From NCBI GenBank assembly GCA_002497295.1, contig DANO01000025.1, positions 92,594 to 156,593 of the forward strand: a DNA stretch of 64,000 nt, read 5' to 3'. The notes beneath the pieces were generated by a model. The model did not search any database. It saw only the letters and a program-made list of their open reading frames with translations, and was not told where the DNA came from. This DNA is from Euryarchaeota archaeon UBA171. Its GTDB lineage: Archaea; Thermoplasmatota; Poseidoniia; Poseidoniales; Thalassarchaeaceae. Of this stretch, positions 7,340-15,730 are shown piece by piece; the stretch's first letter is position 1; each line of letters begins with the position of its first letter. The position numbers and the translations under genes are program-made.

Positions 7340-10300
7340 ATGGAGACTGAGCAGGGAGGCCGCCTAGACCCGGTAGCACTCGAAAATGATCTCATCCGGC
7401 TATGGAACGATGAAGATACGTTCAAACTGTCCATACAAAATAGAAAAACCTCTGGAAAGCCATTCATATTTCTCGAAGGCCCCCCCACAGCAAATGGTAA
7501 ACCTGGAATCCACCATGTCCTCTCTCGGCTGTACAAAGACATGGTCTGCAGGTGGAAGACGATGGAGGGGCGAGTAGTCGAGAGGAAAGCAGGGTGGGAT
7601 ACACACGGACTGCCCGTTGAAATTGAGGTTCAGAAACGATTGGACTTGATGTCTAATGATGCAATTGAAGCATATGGTATGGAGGCATTCAATGAAGCAT
7701 GTAAGGAGAGCGTCTGGACCTATGAGCAGGCATGGCGCGAGATGACTGAGCGAATGGGTTTCTGGGTTGATATGGATGATCCATACGTGACCCTACACGA
7801 CAATTACATTGAATCAGCATGGTGGTCTTTGAAGCAGATGCATGACAAAGGCCTATTGTTCAGAGGCCACAAAGTATTGCCATACTGCCCTCAGACAGGC
7901 ACCTCATACTCCAGTCATGAGGTGGCTCTGGGATACAAGGAAGTCTCAGAACCAGCTGTCTTCGTCAAGTTCCAACTCGTTGATGATGAGGCATCCATAC
8001 TAGCATGGACGACCACGCCGTGGACATTGCCGGGGAATGTCGGCCTAGCCGTTGGTCCAGACGTAGATTACGTACGTGTTAGAGTCACAGAATCCCCCTC
8101 TGGCGCATGGGATGGGAGAGGAGGCGCAGAGGTGGGTGAAGAGATGATTCTAGCAAAGGATTTGATGGGTAATGTACTTAGACATAAGGTGGAAGTCATA
8201 TCTGAGATTAAGGGAGCCGATCTTGAAGGGAAGATGTACCTCTCGCCCTTCCCTGGTGCCATCGATGGAGACAACCATCCAGCTGCCTGGACTGTGGTGA
8301 CTGCAGACTTTGTGACGACTACGGATGGAACCGGAATAGTGCATACTGCGGTTATGTACGGAGAGGACGACTACAATCTCGGAATGAAGGCCGGATTCCC
8401 CGCACAGCACACTGTGGATATGAATGGCCGATTCTTTGATGGAACTCACCCGGAACTCGATGGGAGGTATGTCAAAGAATGCGATGACTCCATCATTAAC
8501 CTCTTACAATCATCTGGAAAGCTCTACAGGGAGCATCAGTATGTACATGATTATCCTCATTGTTGGAGGACCGATCATCCGCTGTTGTACTATGCAATGG
8601 ATAGCTGGTTTGTCCGTATGACTGCTGTCAGGGACTCAATAATCAAGCACAACGAGTCCGTTGAATGGGCCCCACCTTCCACAGGAACAGGCAGGATGGG
8701 TGAATGGCTCTCCAATTTGAAAGACTGGGCAATAAGCAGGGAGAGATATTGGGGGACCCCCATACCTGTTTGGATATGCAGTGAGTGCGGTCACGAGCAT
8801 TGTGTTGGTAGTCGTGGTGAAATGGAATCCATGCTGTCTGACGGATCCAATTCGCCCAAAGAGCTGCATAGGCCATATGTAGACAACGTCAAGCTCAACT
8901 GTCCATCCGAGGGATGCTCTGGAGAGATGAACCGTGAGCCCTACGTCATGGATTGCTGGTTCGACTCCGGCTGCGCTTCATTTGCCCAGTGGCATTACCC
9001 ATTTGAGAATCAGGAAATTTTCGATTCATCTTTTCCAGTGGATTACATTTGTGAGGCAGTAGATCAGACTCGAGGGTGGTTCTATTCCTTATTGGCAGTC
9101 GGAACAACAGTCTTCGATAAACCGACTTACAGGAGTTGCCTTTCTCTCGGACACATACTCGATAAGCATGGAAAGAAGATGAGTAAATCAAGAGGCAATG
9201 TAGTTGACCCATGGGATCACTTCAACCTGGAGGGTGCAGATGCGATTAGGTGGTATATGACCACTCAAAGCTCTCCTTGGCAGCCTACAAACTTCGACCC
9301 CAACGGAGTAAGGGAGTCCTATGCGCGGATGTTCCTGACTCTGTGGAACGTTTACAGATTCCATGCAGACTATGCTGCATTGGACTCATTCAATCGAGCC
9401 AGCGAAGATGATGCCCCAGATATGTCCGATAGGCCCTCAATCGATCGATGGATTCTTTCTCAAGTTAGCAATATGGCTGACACGGTCGACTCTTTCTTCA
9501 GGGCATGGGATTTCCATAAGGCTGGGAGGGAAATCGAACGCTTCATCGTTGACGATTTATCGAATTGGTACGTCAGGAGATCAAGAAGAAGACTCTGGGA
9601 CGAAGCCGAGAGCGCTGACAAGGCGGCATGCCACCATACTTTGCGAGAAGTCCTCCTAGTCACTTGCAGGATAATGGCTCCAATAGCACCATTCATGCCA
9701 GATAGGATACACAGGGACTTGACGGGCGCGTCAGTCCATCTTGCAGATTGGCCCTGTGGTTCCGAGGCCTTGGATAGCACATTGCCCCCTCGAGATACAA
9801 AATTAGAGTCTCGCATGGACCTCGCCAGAAATCTGGCAGAGGCTGGTCGTAGAATAAGGGTCGAGTCGTCCCGCAGACAGAGGCTGCCATGCAGAAAAGG
9901 TTGGATCGTGGGCGACGCGGACATAGGGGATTTGAAAGACATACTTTCGGAAGAACTCAATGTCGAATCTTTAGAGAATGAAAATGATCTAGAACGATTC
10001 CAAAAGATGGAACTCAAGCCCAATAGGAAAAGCCTAGGCAGGAAATGTACTTCCGACTTACCCTCTGTTCTCAATGAATTCTCGGAAATCGATCCGGATT
10101 CATTCTTGCTCGAAATACAGGCAGGAATAGCACATCTAGCGGGATATCCGATAGTCATGGATGACGTGGAAATCAGAAGAGTCGAGAAAGAAGGCTTTGC
10201 GGCGATGACCGTGGAAAGCGGAGGCAAAGATGTAACTCTCGTTCTAGACCTGTCTCTGGACGACGAATTGCTATCGAAAGGGCTCGCAAGAGACATAATC

Positions 10301-10534
10301 CGTCGAGTTCAGGCCAAGAGAAAAGAACTCAATCTAAGGATCGAGGCATCCATATCTCTCGAACTATCGCTTTCACAGGACTCGCCCGAATTAGCAGAGG
10401 ACGATTGGAATCACATACTCTCTGAAACAAGGTCGATATCGGGACGTAGGTCTGATAATCAATCTCCAATGGAGTCGTCCTTCGAGCTGGATGGATCAGT
10501 AGTAGGATTCACAGTCACTCCATCCGAGGATTGA
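7340..10534 (+). CDS. ileS: Isoleucyl-tRNA synthetase, type 2, with GxHH signature
   Basis: Class Ia synthetase charging tRNA-Ile; about 1064 residues with Rossmann core, CP1 editing domain, anticodon-binding helical domain and C-terminal extension. The KMSKS loop is canonical (KKMSKSRGNVVDPW) and the core has KAGWDTHGLPVEIEV. The first signature, normally HxGH, reads PTANGKPGIHHV, that is GxHH. This swap is known in some bacterial IleRS2 enzymes and is linked there to very high mupirocin resistance. Cys pairs in the CP region (CSECGHEHC and CPSEGC) could hold zinc. A TTG seven codons upstream opens the frame, but the ATG is preferred. Closest in character to bacterial type-2 enzymes, so lateral origin is likely. 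Confidence 0.96.
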   Translation: METEQGGRLDPVALENDLIRLWNDEDTFKLSIQNRKTSGKPFIFLEGPPTANGKPGIHHVLSRLYKDMVCRWKTMEGRVVERKAGWDTHGLPVEIEVQKRLDLMSNDAIEAYGMEAFNEACKESVWTYEQAWREMTERMGFWVDMDDPYVTLHDNYIESAWWSLKQMHDKGLLFRGHKVLPYCPQTGTSYSSHEVALGYKEVSEPAVFVKFQLVDDEASILAWTTTPWTLPGNVGLAVGPDVDYVRVRVTESPSGAWDGRGGAEVGEEMILAKDLMGNVLRHKVEVISEIKGADLEGKMYLSPFPGAIDGDNHPAAWTVVTADFVTTTDGTGIVHTAVMYGEDDYNLGMKAGFPAQHTVDMNGRFFDGTHPELDGRYVKECDDSIINLLQSSGKLYREHQYVHDYPHCWRTDHPLLYYAMDSWFVRMTAVRDSIIKHNESVEWAPPSTGTGRMGEWLSNLKDWAISRERYWGTPIPVWICSECGHEHCVGSRGEMESMLSDGSNSPKELHRPYVDNVKLNCPSEGCSGEMNREPYVMDCWFDSGCASFAQWHYPFENQEIFDSSFPVDYICEAVDQTRGWFYSLLAVGTTVFDKPTYRSCLSLGHILDKHGKKMSKSRGNVVDPWDHFNLEGADAIRWYMTTQSSPWQPTNFDPNGVRESYARMFLTLWNVYRFHADYAALDSFNRASEDDAPDMSDRPSIDRWILSQVSNMADTVDSFFRAWDFHKAGREIERFIVDDLSNWYVRRSRRRLWDEAESADKAACHHTLREVLLVTCRIMAPIAPFMPDRIHRDLTGASVHLADWPCGSEALDSTLPPRDTKLESRMDLARNLAEAGRRIRVESSRRQRLPCRKGWIVGDADIGDLKDILSEELNVESLENENDLERFQKMELKPNRKSLGRKCTSDLPSVLNEFSEIDPDSFLLEIQAGIAHLAGYPIVMDDVEIRRVEKEGFAAMTVESGGKDVTLVLDLSLDDELLSKGLARDIIRRVQAKRKELNLRIEASISLELSLSQDSPELAEDDWNHILSETRSISGRRSDNQSPMESSFELDGSVVGFTVTPSED

Positions 10535-10559
10535 ATCGTCCCCGTGCTTCCCCCGCCAC

Positions 10560-11642
10560 ATGAAGCAAGTGCTTGAAGGCGTGAAGATACTTGACCTGTC
10601 AAGGGTTCTAGCAGGCCCGTATGCTGCACAGAATCTCGCAGACTTAGGAGCAGACGTACTCAAGATCGAGGCGCCTTGGGGCGACGATACAAGAGGATGG
10701 GGCCCTCCCTTCACGACTGGTTTTGATGGGGAGGATGTAGCTGCATATTTCCTTTCATGCAATCGTGGCAAGACGATAATTAGGATGAATCTCAAGAAGG
10801 ATGGCAAAAAACTTCGAGATCTAGTTGAACAGGCAGACGTAGTCTTGGAAAACTTCCGCCCCGGAACTTTCGATAGATTGGTCGGAGAACTTCCTGATGA
10901 CACAATACTATGCTCGATATCCGGATACGGCGCTACTGGACCAAGGTCATCAGAACCAGGATATGACCTATCTTTACAGGCCAGATCGGGAATCATGTCC
11001 ATCACAGGGGAGGAGGGACGCCCACCGGTCAAAGTCGGCGTGGCTTGGATCGACGTAATAACGGGCCTTCATGCCACATCTGCCATTCTCGCAGCGCTTC
11101 TTCACAGAGAGAGAACGGGTGAATCTCAGCGCATAGATATCAGCCTATGGGATTGCGCTATTTCCGCACTTGTTAACCAAGCACAGAACAAGATTGCATC
11201 AGGAAAAGAACCAGGACCAATGGGGAGTGCACATCCAAATTTGGTGCCTTATCGTGCCTTCGAAGCATCAGATGGGTGGTTTGTGCTGGCTGTAGGAAGC
11301 GACGCACAATGGCAGCAGATGGTCGAGATTCTCGAGATAGATTGCCAGGAATCATGGTCTACTAATTCAGGGAGAGTGAAAGACAGAATTGGAGTTGAGA
11401 GGACACTGTTCAAGATATTCAAAAATGACACAAGAAGGCATTGGGAGAATATTTTGGAGGGAATACCTTGCGCGCCAGTAAATACAATCGGTCAAGCAAT
11501 GTGCGACATACAATCTGTCGCAAGAGGCGCAGTATGGAGCGTAGAGGGCGTGCAAACCCTGGCAAACCCGCTCAGGGGGATGTCCCTGACGCCTGCAAAG
11601 CCCGGACAACCCTCTGAAACCTCTTTCGATGTGAATATCTGA
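10560..11642 (+). CDS. CaiB/BaiF family III CoA-transferase
   Basis: 360 residues. The family moves CoA between carboxylic acids through an aspartyl anhydride, or racemises alpha-methylacyl-CoA. N-terminal hallmark LEGVKILDLSRVLAGPYAAQ is followed by LGADVLKIEAPWGDDTRGWG; the catalytic Asp is expected in VKVGVAWIDVITG. The single-gene form with this length fits CoA-transferase or alpha-methylacyl-CoA racemase; sequence alone does not separate them. It begins 25 bp after ileS and is probably cotranscribed. With the EtfAB-type oxidoreductase elsewhere in the window it suggests fatty-acid or branched acyl-CoA use. Confidence 0.9.
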   Translation: MKQVLEGVKILDLSRVLAGPYAAQNLADLGADVLKIEAPWGDDTRGWGPPFTTGFDGEDVAAYFLSCNRGKTIIRMNLKKDGKKLRDLVEQADVVLENFRPGTFDRLVGELPDDTILCSISGYGATGPRSSEPGYDLSLQARSGIMSITGEEGRPPVKVGVAWIDVITGLHATSAILAALLHRERTGESQRIDISLWDCAISALVNQAQNKIASGKEPGPMGSAHPNLVPYRAFEASDGWFVLAVGSDAQWQQMVEILEIDCQESWSTNSGRVKDRIGVERTLFKIFKNDTRRHWENILEGIPCAPVNTIGQAMCDIQSVARGAVWSVEGVQTLANPLRGMSLTPAKPGQPSETSFDVNI

Positions 11643-11666
11643 CATAATCCAATCAGAATTAACCGA

Positions 11667-11882
11667 CTACGAATTAAGTTTTGAAATACTCGTTATCACG
11701 ATTCCAAGAAATCGGAAAATAAGGGGAATTATGAGATACCATAAAAACAAGAATGAAATTCCAATATATGCCGAAAATGAAGAATCACCTCCGATTATTT
11801 CATTCGTCAGGATAATCGATAATACGATTGCAAAGACTGCGTAATCGTAAAATGAGAATATAATTCCAACCACTGTAGCCAT
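11667..11882 (-). CDS. Small AT-rich membrane protein, unknown function
   Basis: 71 residues, almost wholly hydrophobic, with two or three predicted membrane helices (about 4-25, 33-50 and 50-66). Its base composition is visibly more AT-rich than the neighbouring coDNA of ileS and the CoA-transferase. A GAGGGG ribosome site precedes the ATG, and a TATA-like GATATAGC lies about 40 bp upstream. No Cys, no charged pore motif and no family recognised. It may be a real small membrane protein; short hydrophobic frames can also be chance. Confidence 0.4.
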   Translation of the reverse strand: MATVVGIIFSFYDYAVFAIVLSIILTNEIIGGDSSFSAYIGISFLFLWYLIIPLIFRFLGIVITSISKLNS

Positions 11883-11978
11883 CGGATCAACCCCTCTCAG
11901 GCCAATCGAAAAATCTCCGCTATATCATACCAAACTTTGTTGGTAATCGATGATATACCCGTCCACATCCCCACTGGC

Positions 11979-12596
11979 ATGTCTGGTACGTCTGCCGTGG
12001 ATCTATTCAGCGAGTGGGCGAAACTCAATCGTGATGAGGGCATGGAGAGGGGCCACTCGCCAAGTGTGGATGCGATTATCTCCGCAGTCAAGGGCCGTCT
12101 GCCTTCTGAGTTCACCGCCATAGACCTAGGATGCGGAAATGGATGGGCCGTTCGTAGACTCAAGAGGATGCCAAGATGTATATTTTCATCAGGTGTAGAT
12201 GGTTCCGAGATGATGATTAGCAAGGCTCGCTCAATAGATCCTGAAGGCGAGTATTTCCATGGGATGCTCCCGGAATGGTCTCCGAATGCCCCTGTAAATC
12301 TGGTTCTGAGTATGGAATTCCTGTACTATTTGGAAGATCCAATACGCTTCCTCAAGACTTTACACACGGAATGGGTGCTGCCCGGAGGCTCTGTTGCTTT
12401 GGGGGTAGATCACTACTTAGAAAATGAATCAAGCCTTGCTTGGTCTGAATCCCTGGATGTCCGTATGACAACCCTCTCAGCAGAGGAATGGGAAGACGGG
12501 CTCAGGGCCGCCGGTTTCCAAAAGGTCGAGAGATTCTTCACAGGCGCCAAAGAGGGTTGGAATGGCACACTTGTGTTGATAGGCACAAAACCCTAG
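11979..12596 (+). CDS. Class I SAM-dependent methyltransferase
   Basis: About 205 residues with the class I Rossmann signature AIDLGCGNGWAVRRL (motif I), an acidic end of strand 2 in GVDGSEMMISKA, and a post-motif NLVLSMEFLYYLEDP. The frame is open from a TTG at 11937; the ATG is chosen because a TATA-like CTATATCA around 11919 would put the transcript start near 11947, just upstream of it. The start is uncertain by 14 codons. It stands alone, and the substrate is not evident; methylation of a small molecule is likelier than of RNA by its similarity to Methyltransf_11/25 types. Confidence 0.8.
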   Translation: MSGTSAVDLFSEWAKLNRDEGMERGHSPSVDAIISAVKGRLPSEFTAIDLGCGNGWAVRRLKRMPRCIFSSGVDGSEMMISKARSIDPEGEYFHGMLPEWSPNAPVNLVLSMEFLYYLEDPIRFLKTLHTEWVLPGGSVALGVDHYLENESSLAWSESLDVRMTTLSAEEWEDGLRAAGFQKVERFFTGAKEGWNGTLVLIGTKP

Positions 12597-12601
12597 ACAA
12601 A

Positions 12602-12793
12602 TCAAGCGAGGTCGAATTTAGAGTCAAGGATACCAAGAGTCGACATTATGTCATCCGTTATCTCGAAGAGAGAATTATCCTTTGTGTAGATTAGTAGTTT
12701 CTTACCATCGTCACTCGCCTGATACGCGCATATGGCATCCGTTCTTATCCGTGTTATACCGCCTTCAGTTGTGACCTTGATCCACATCGACAT
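12602..12793 (-). CDS. Small conserved-looking protein, unknown function
   Basis: 63 residues, soluble, alternating beta-like segments (WIKVTTEGGITRIRTDAI, KKLLIYTKDNSLFEI) and an acidic C-terminus. No family is recognised; the pattern suggests a single small beta-sheet domain. Support for it being real is a good TATA box placed for a leaderless transcript starting at the ATG. It converges with the methyltransferase gene, 5 bp between stops. Confidence 0.5.
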   Translation of the reverse strand: MSMWIKVTTEGGITRIRTDAICAYQASDDGKKLLIYTKDNSLFEITDDIMSTLGILDSKFDLA

Positions 12794-12814
12794 TATTCCG
12801 GGCCCAATCAGTTC

Positions 12815-12827
12815 GGGATATAATCCC
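12815..12827 (-). promoter_or_regulatory. Palindromic TATA element for a leaderless gene
   Basis: The plus strand reads GGGATATAATCCC, an inverted repeat of GGGAT around ATA; on the minus strand the TATA core is TTATATCC, centred about 27 bp before the ATG at 12793. That is standard spacing for a leaderless archaeal mRNA. Confidence 0.5.
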
Positions 12828-12928
12828 TATCCAACCATGTCAGGAAGAATATCCGATTAATCAAATGCTTCATTTTGATTTTCCTTGATGCATTGCTCGA
12901 ATTCACTTATCACCAATGAGGTGAGGGG

Positions 12929-13534
12929 ATGACCATGGCGCAATTGTTCGAGTCGGACGGATACATGATCCGACAGAAGGTAGTGAAAATACTCGGAGAG
13001 GAGTTTCACATCTATTCAGATGAATCTATGCAGAGTATGATTGGATACTCAAAGATGGCTGCATTGAAGCTAAAGGAGGACATTAGACTGTACTCGGACG
13101 AATCCAAATCCACAGAGCTATTGATAATCAAACAGAAGGGGATTTTAGATTTCACTGGAGGCTTTAGTATAGTCGATGGACAGACAGGGGAATCACTGGG
13201 AACATTAAAGCGAAAAGGCATGAAATCCATTCTAAGAGACTCCTGGGTGCTCATTGATGATAAAGAAAATGTGATTGGATCGCTTGGTGAAGAAAGTGGA
13301 GGCTTAGCCCTAATCCGTCGATTCATCCCGTACCTTACCCTAATATTCCCCCAACAATTTCACTTGAGAGTAAACGGGGCCAAGGGCGCGGTGAAATACA
13401 CGCAGAAGATGAACCCATTTGTGCATAAAATGTCGGTAAGCGGAGTGAAATCATCAGGTGTAGATCCGAGAATAGCCGCAGCCGCGGGGGTTCTATTGAT
13501 AGCTGTAGAGGGAAGACAGGGTCAAGCTGGTTGA
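12929..13534 (+). CDS. LURP-one-related / tubby-like-fold protein
   Basis: 201 residues with a repeated beta-hairpin pattern typical of the LURP-one/scramblase-like fold: IRQKVVKILGEEFHIYS, LLIIKQKGILDFTGGFSIV, GTLKRKGMKSILRDSWVLID and IGSLGEESG, ending in a short hydrophobic helix (AAAAGVLLIAVEG). Members bind membranes or phospholipids, but no activity is established for archaeal ones. A GAGGTGAGGGG ribosome site fixes the start at ATG-ACC-ATG; the second ATG is possible. It converges with the helicase gene. Confidence 0.65.
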   Translation: MTMAQLFESDGYMIRQKVVKILGEEFHIYSDESMQSMIGYSKMAALKLKEDIRLYSDESKSTELLIIKQKGILDFTGGFSIVDGQTGESLGTLKRKGMKSILRDSWVLIDDKENVIGSLGEESGGLALIRRFIPYLTLIFPQQFHLRVNGAKGAVKYTQKMNPFVHKMSVSGVKSSGVDPRIAAAAGVLLIAVEGRQGQAG

Positions 13535-13544
13535 AGATAAATTC

Positions 13545-14945
13545 TCAATCTCTGGAGTCGGCTTTCTTCTTGCCCCTGGAACGACTCCTATTCCCTTTTT
13601 GCTGTCTATTGTTGCGTCTGTCCCCGCTTTTGTTCGAGTCCTTATGGCGATTACTCTTACGAGATCTCCTGGACCTCTTGCTGTTGCTACGAGTGTGGCC
13701 TTCTCGCCTACCCTCTGACTTTTCAGGCGGAACCAGGACAAACTCTCTCTCATCCAGGATTTCAGGTTCTGGATTTGTGATATCACACCTTATGCCCACT
13801 TGACTCTGTATCCTTCGATACTGCCTATTCTGAGATCTCTGGACCAAAGAGACCACTGTCCCAGTAGATCCTGCACGAGCAGTCCTTCCACTTCGATGCT
13901 TGTACGCCTTTCCATTTTCGGGAGGGTCGTAGTGGATAACGCACCCCACATCATCGACATCAATGCCCCTTGAGGCGACATCGGTTGCTATCAGAACCCG
14001 CGCACGACCTGTACTGAATTTTCTCATTGATCGATCTCTTTGATTCTGATTCATGCCACCATGGAGAGTAGTATTCGACGAACCCAACTCATCCATCTGT
14101 TTTCCGAGTCTGTTGACGCCTGCTCTTGTTTTACAGAATATTATGCTCCTGCCACATTTCTCGGTGATATATGCCGATAGATCTGCTTTACCTCTAGATT
14201 CAACTTTCCAGAATATATGTTGCATGCTATCCATGCTTATTTCCTCAGGGCCAATGCCGATTATTGCAGGGTTGTCCTGATATGAATCTACTATCTCTCC
14301 CACATCATCGTCTAATGTCGCACTGAACAGAATCGTCTGTCGATTTGGGCTACACTCGTCAAGTATGGCGCATACAGGCTCCATGAATCCCATGTCCGCC
14401 ATCCTATCTGCTTCATCGAGAACCACGATCCCAACATCGTCAAGACGCAAGGCACCTCTGTCGAGTAAATCAATCAGTCTGCCTGGGCATGCTACCAATA
14501 TCTCCACGCCTCTATCCAATTTTCGCAATTGACCTCTGTAGGGTGTCCCACCATAGACGGATAGTACGTCTAGGCCCGCTGAGCGAGCAAGTGGATGGAG
14601 AACTTTACGAATCTGCTCTGCAAGCTCTCTAGTAGGCGTTAGAATTAGTGATGTGGGTCTCTTCGACTCTGCTTTGGCAGTCCTCGATATCAATGGCAAT
14701 CCGAATGCAAGAGTCTTTCCGGACCCCGTGGGGGCTCTGCAGCAGATATCTCTCCCCAGCATTGCATCTGGTATGGCTTCACATTGTACCTCGAAAGGTT
14801 CTGTGAAACCTTCCCCCTCAAGAGCAACGACCAAACTAGGTCCGATCCCTAAATCTGAAAATCGAACCAAGATATGCCTCTGTCTCGCCCGAAACCCTAT
14901 CCTATTTAGTATGGGAGTAGGAAAAAATGGATGCTTGCTCATCAT
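13545..14945 (-). CDS. DEAD-box RNA helicase
   Basis: ATP-dependent RNA unwinding in ribosome assembly or RNA turnover. Motifs in order: Q-motif region (FSDLGIGPSLV...PFEVQCEAIPD), Walker A APTGSGKT, PTRELAEQ, GG, DEAD as VLDEADRM, SAT (LFSATLDDD), HGGMNQNQRD, ATDVASRGID and HRSGRTARAG. After about residue 400 comes a low-complexity Arg/Lys/Ser tail of some 55 residues, likely an RNA-binding extension. The ATG chosen (MMSKHPFF) lies 13 bp after the stop of the TauE-like gene; an upstream TTG would make it overlap. Cotranscribed with that gene. Confidence 0.93.
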   Translation of the reverse strand: MMSKHPFFPTPILNRIGFRARQRHILVRFSDLGIGPSLVVALEGEGFTEPFEVQCEAIPDAMLGRDICCRAPTGSGKTLAFGLPLISRTAKAESKRPTSLILTPTRELAEQIRKVLHPLARSAGLDVLSVYGGTPYRGQLRKLDRGVEILVACPGRLIDLLDRGALRLDDVGIVVLDEADRMADMGFMEPVCAILDECSPNRQTILFSATLDDDVGEIVDSYQDNPAIIGIGPEEISMDSMQHIFWKVESRGKADLSAYITEKCGRSIIFCKTRAGVNRLGKQMDELGSSNTTLHGGMNQNQRDRSMRKFSTGRARVLIATDVASRGIDVDDVGCVIHYDPPENGKAYKHRSGRTARAGSTGTVVSLVQRSQNRQYRRIQSQVGIRCDITNPEPEILDEREFVLVPPEKSEGRREGHTRSNSKRSRRSRKSNRHKDSNKSGDRRNNRQQKGNRSRSRGKKKADSRD

Positions 14946-14958
14946 AGCGAGTCTTGAG

Positions 14959-15684
14959 TCATGCCAGTCCTTCATAGATGTAGTAAAATCCACTGGCAAT
15001 GATACCAGTCATCACCCCTCTATGAATTAAATCTGATTTGAGAGACTCAAGCCATTTTTTCCCCATTCTCGCACCCAATACCGCTGACAATACTAGGATG
15101 GAGCATATTTGAACATGAGCCAGCAAATCTTCGTTCCGAAACACCATGTAAACAGGTATTCTGGAAAGGTCCACGCAAAGCGCAAGGATACTTGCAGTCG
15201 CTGCATATGCCATTTTATCTGGTAAACGACGAGTCAGAAACATCGCACGAAGTGCACCTTGGTGACCCGAAAGTCCCCCCATAAATCCAGAACCAAAGCC
15301 ACCCATCGTATCATTCGCTTCCGGTATCCGGTATCCAGTCCACCTTTCTGAGAGCGTGAGTAGGGGGAGAATTACCAGAAATGACCCTATGACGACTAGC
15401 AAGGGGTCCTGGGAAACTTGATTCTGCAATCCTGCACCGGCTATCGCCCCAAAGATCAGCCAAACACCGTATCGCTTGAAAGCCGAGAAATCTATCCATT
15501 CCCACATACTCCAGCATTTTGCAGCGTTATGCGCGCCGTGTACCACCGCTACAACGGCTATTGCTTCATGAGGCGGCATGAACACTAACACGAACGGAGT
15601 CAGCATGGTGGATAGACCAAAACCAGCTGGAACAGAAAGAGCAGCTGCGATGAAAGCTCCTGCTGCGACAACAATCGTTTCCAT
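14959..15684 (-). CDS. TauE/SafE-family permease
   Basis: 241 residues, seven or so membrane helices. The family exports sulfite, sulfonates or other organic anions. The internal repeat shows as the N-terminal FIAAALSVPAGFGLSTMLTP and the central GGFGSGFMGGLSGHQGALRA motif, a well-known TauE/SafE signature. Substrate cannot be assigned; no sulfur-metabolism genes are adjacent. It lies between the BNR lipoprotein and the helicase on the minus strand and may share a transcript with the latter. Confidence 0.85.
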   Translation of the reverse strand: METIVVAAGAFIAAALSVPAGFGLSTMLTPFVLVFMPPHEAIAVVAVVHGAHNAAKCWSMWEWIDFSAFKRYGVWLIFGAIAGAGLQNQVSQDPLLVVIGSFLVILPLLTLSERWTGYRIPEANDTMGGFGSGFMGGLSGHQGALRAMFLTRRLPDKMAYAATASILALCVDLSRIPVYMVFRNEDLLAHVQICSILVLSAVLGARMGKKWLESLKSDLIHRGVMTGIIASGFYYIYEGLA

Positions 15685-15730
15685 CAGTCATGCCTCGCCT
15701 AGATCTTCGATAACATCCCTTCAAACGCTC

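Noticed and set aside
9460..10296. 278-codon open frame antisense to ileS
   Set aside because: Runs opposite a certain synthetase gene; its translation is Ser/Arg-rich low-complexity with no motif. A shadow frame caused by codon bias of the real gene.
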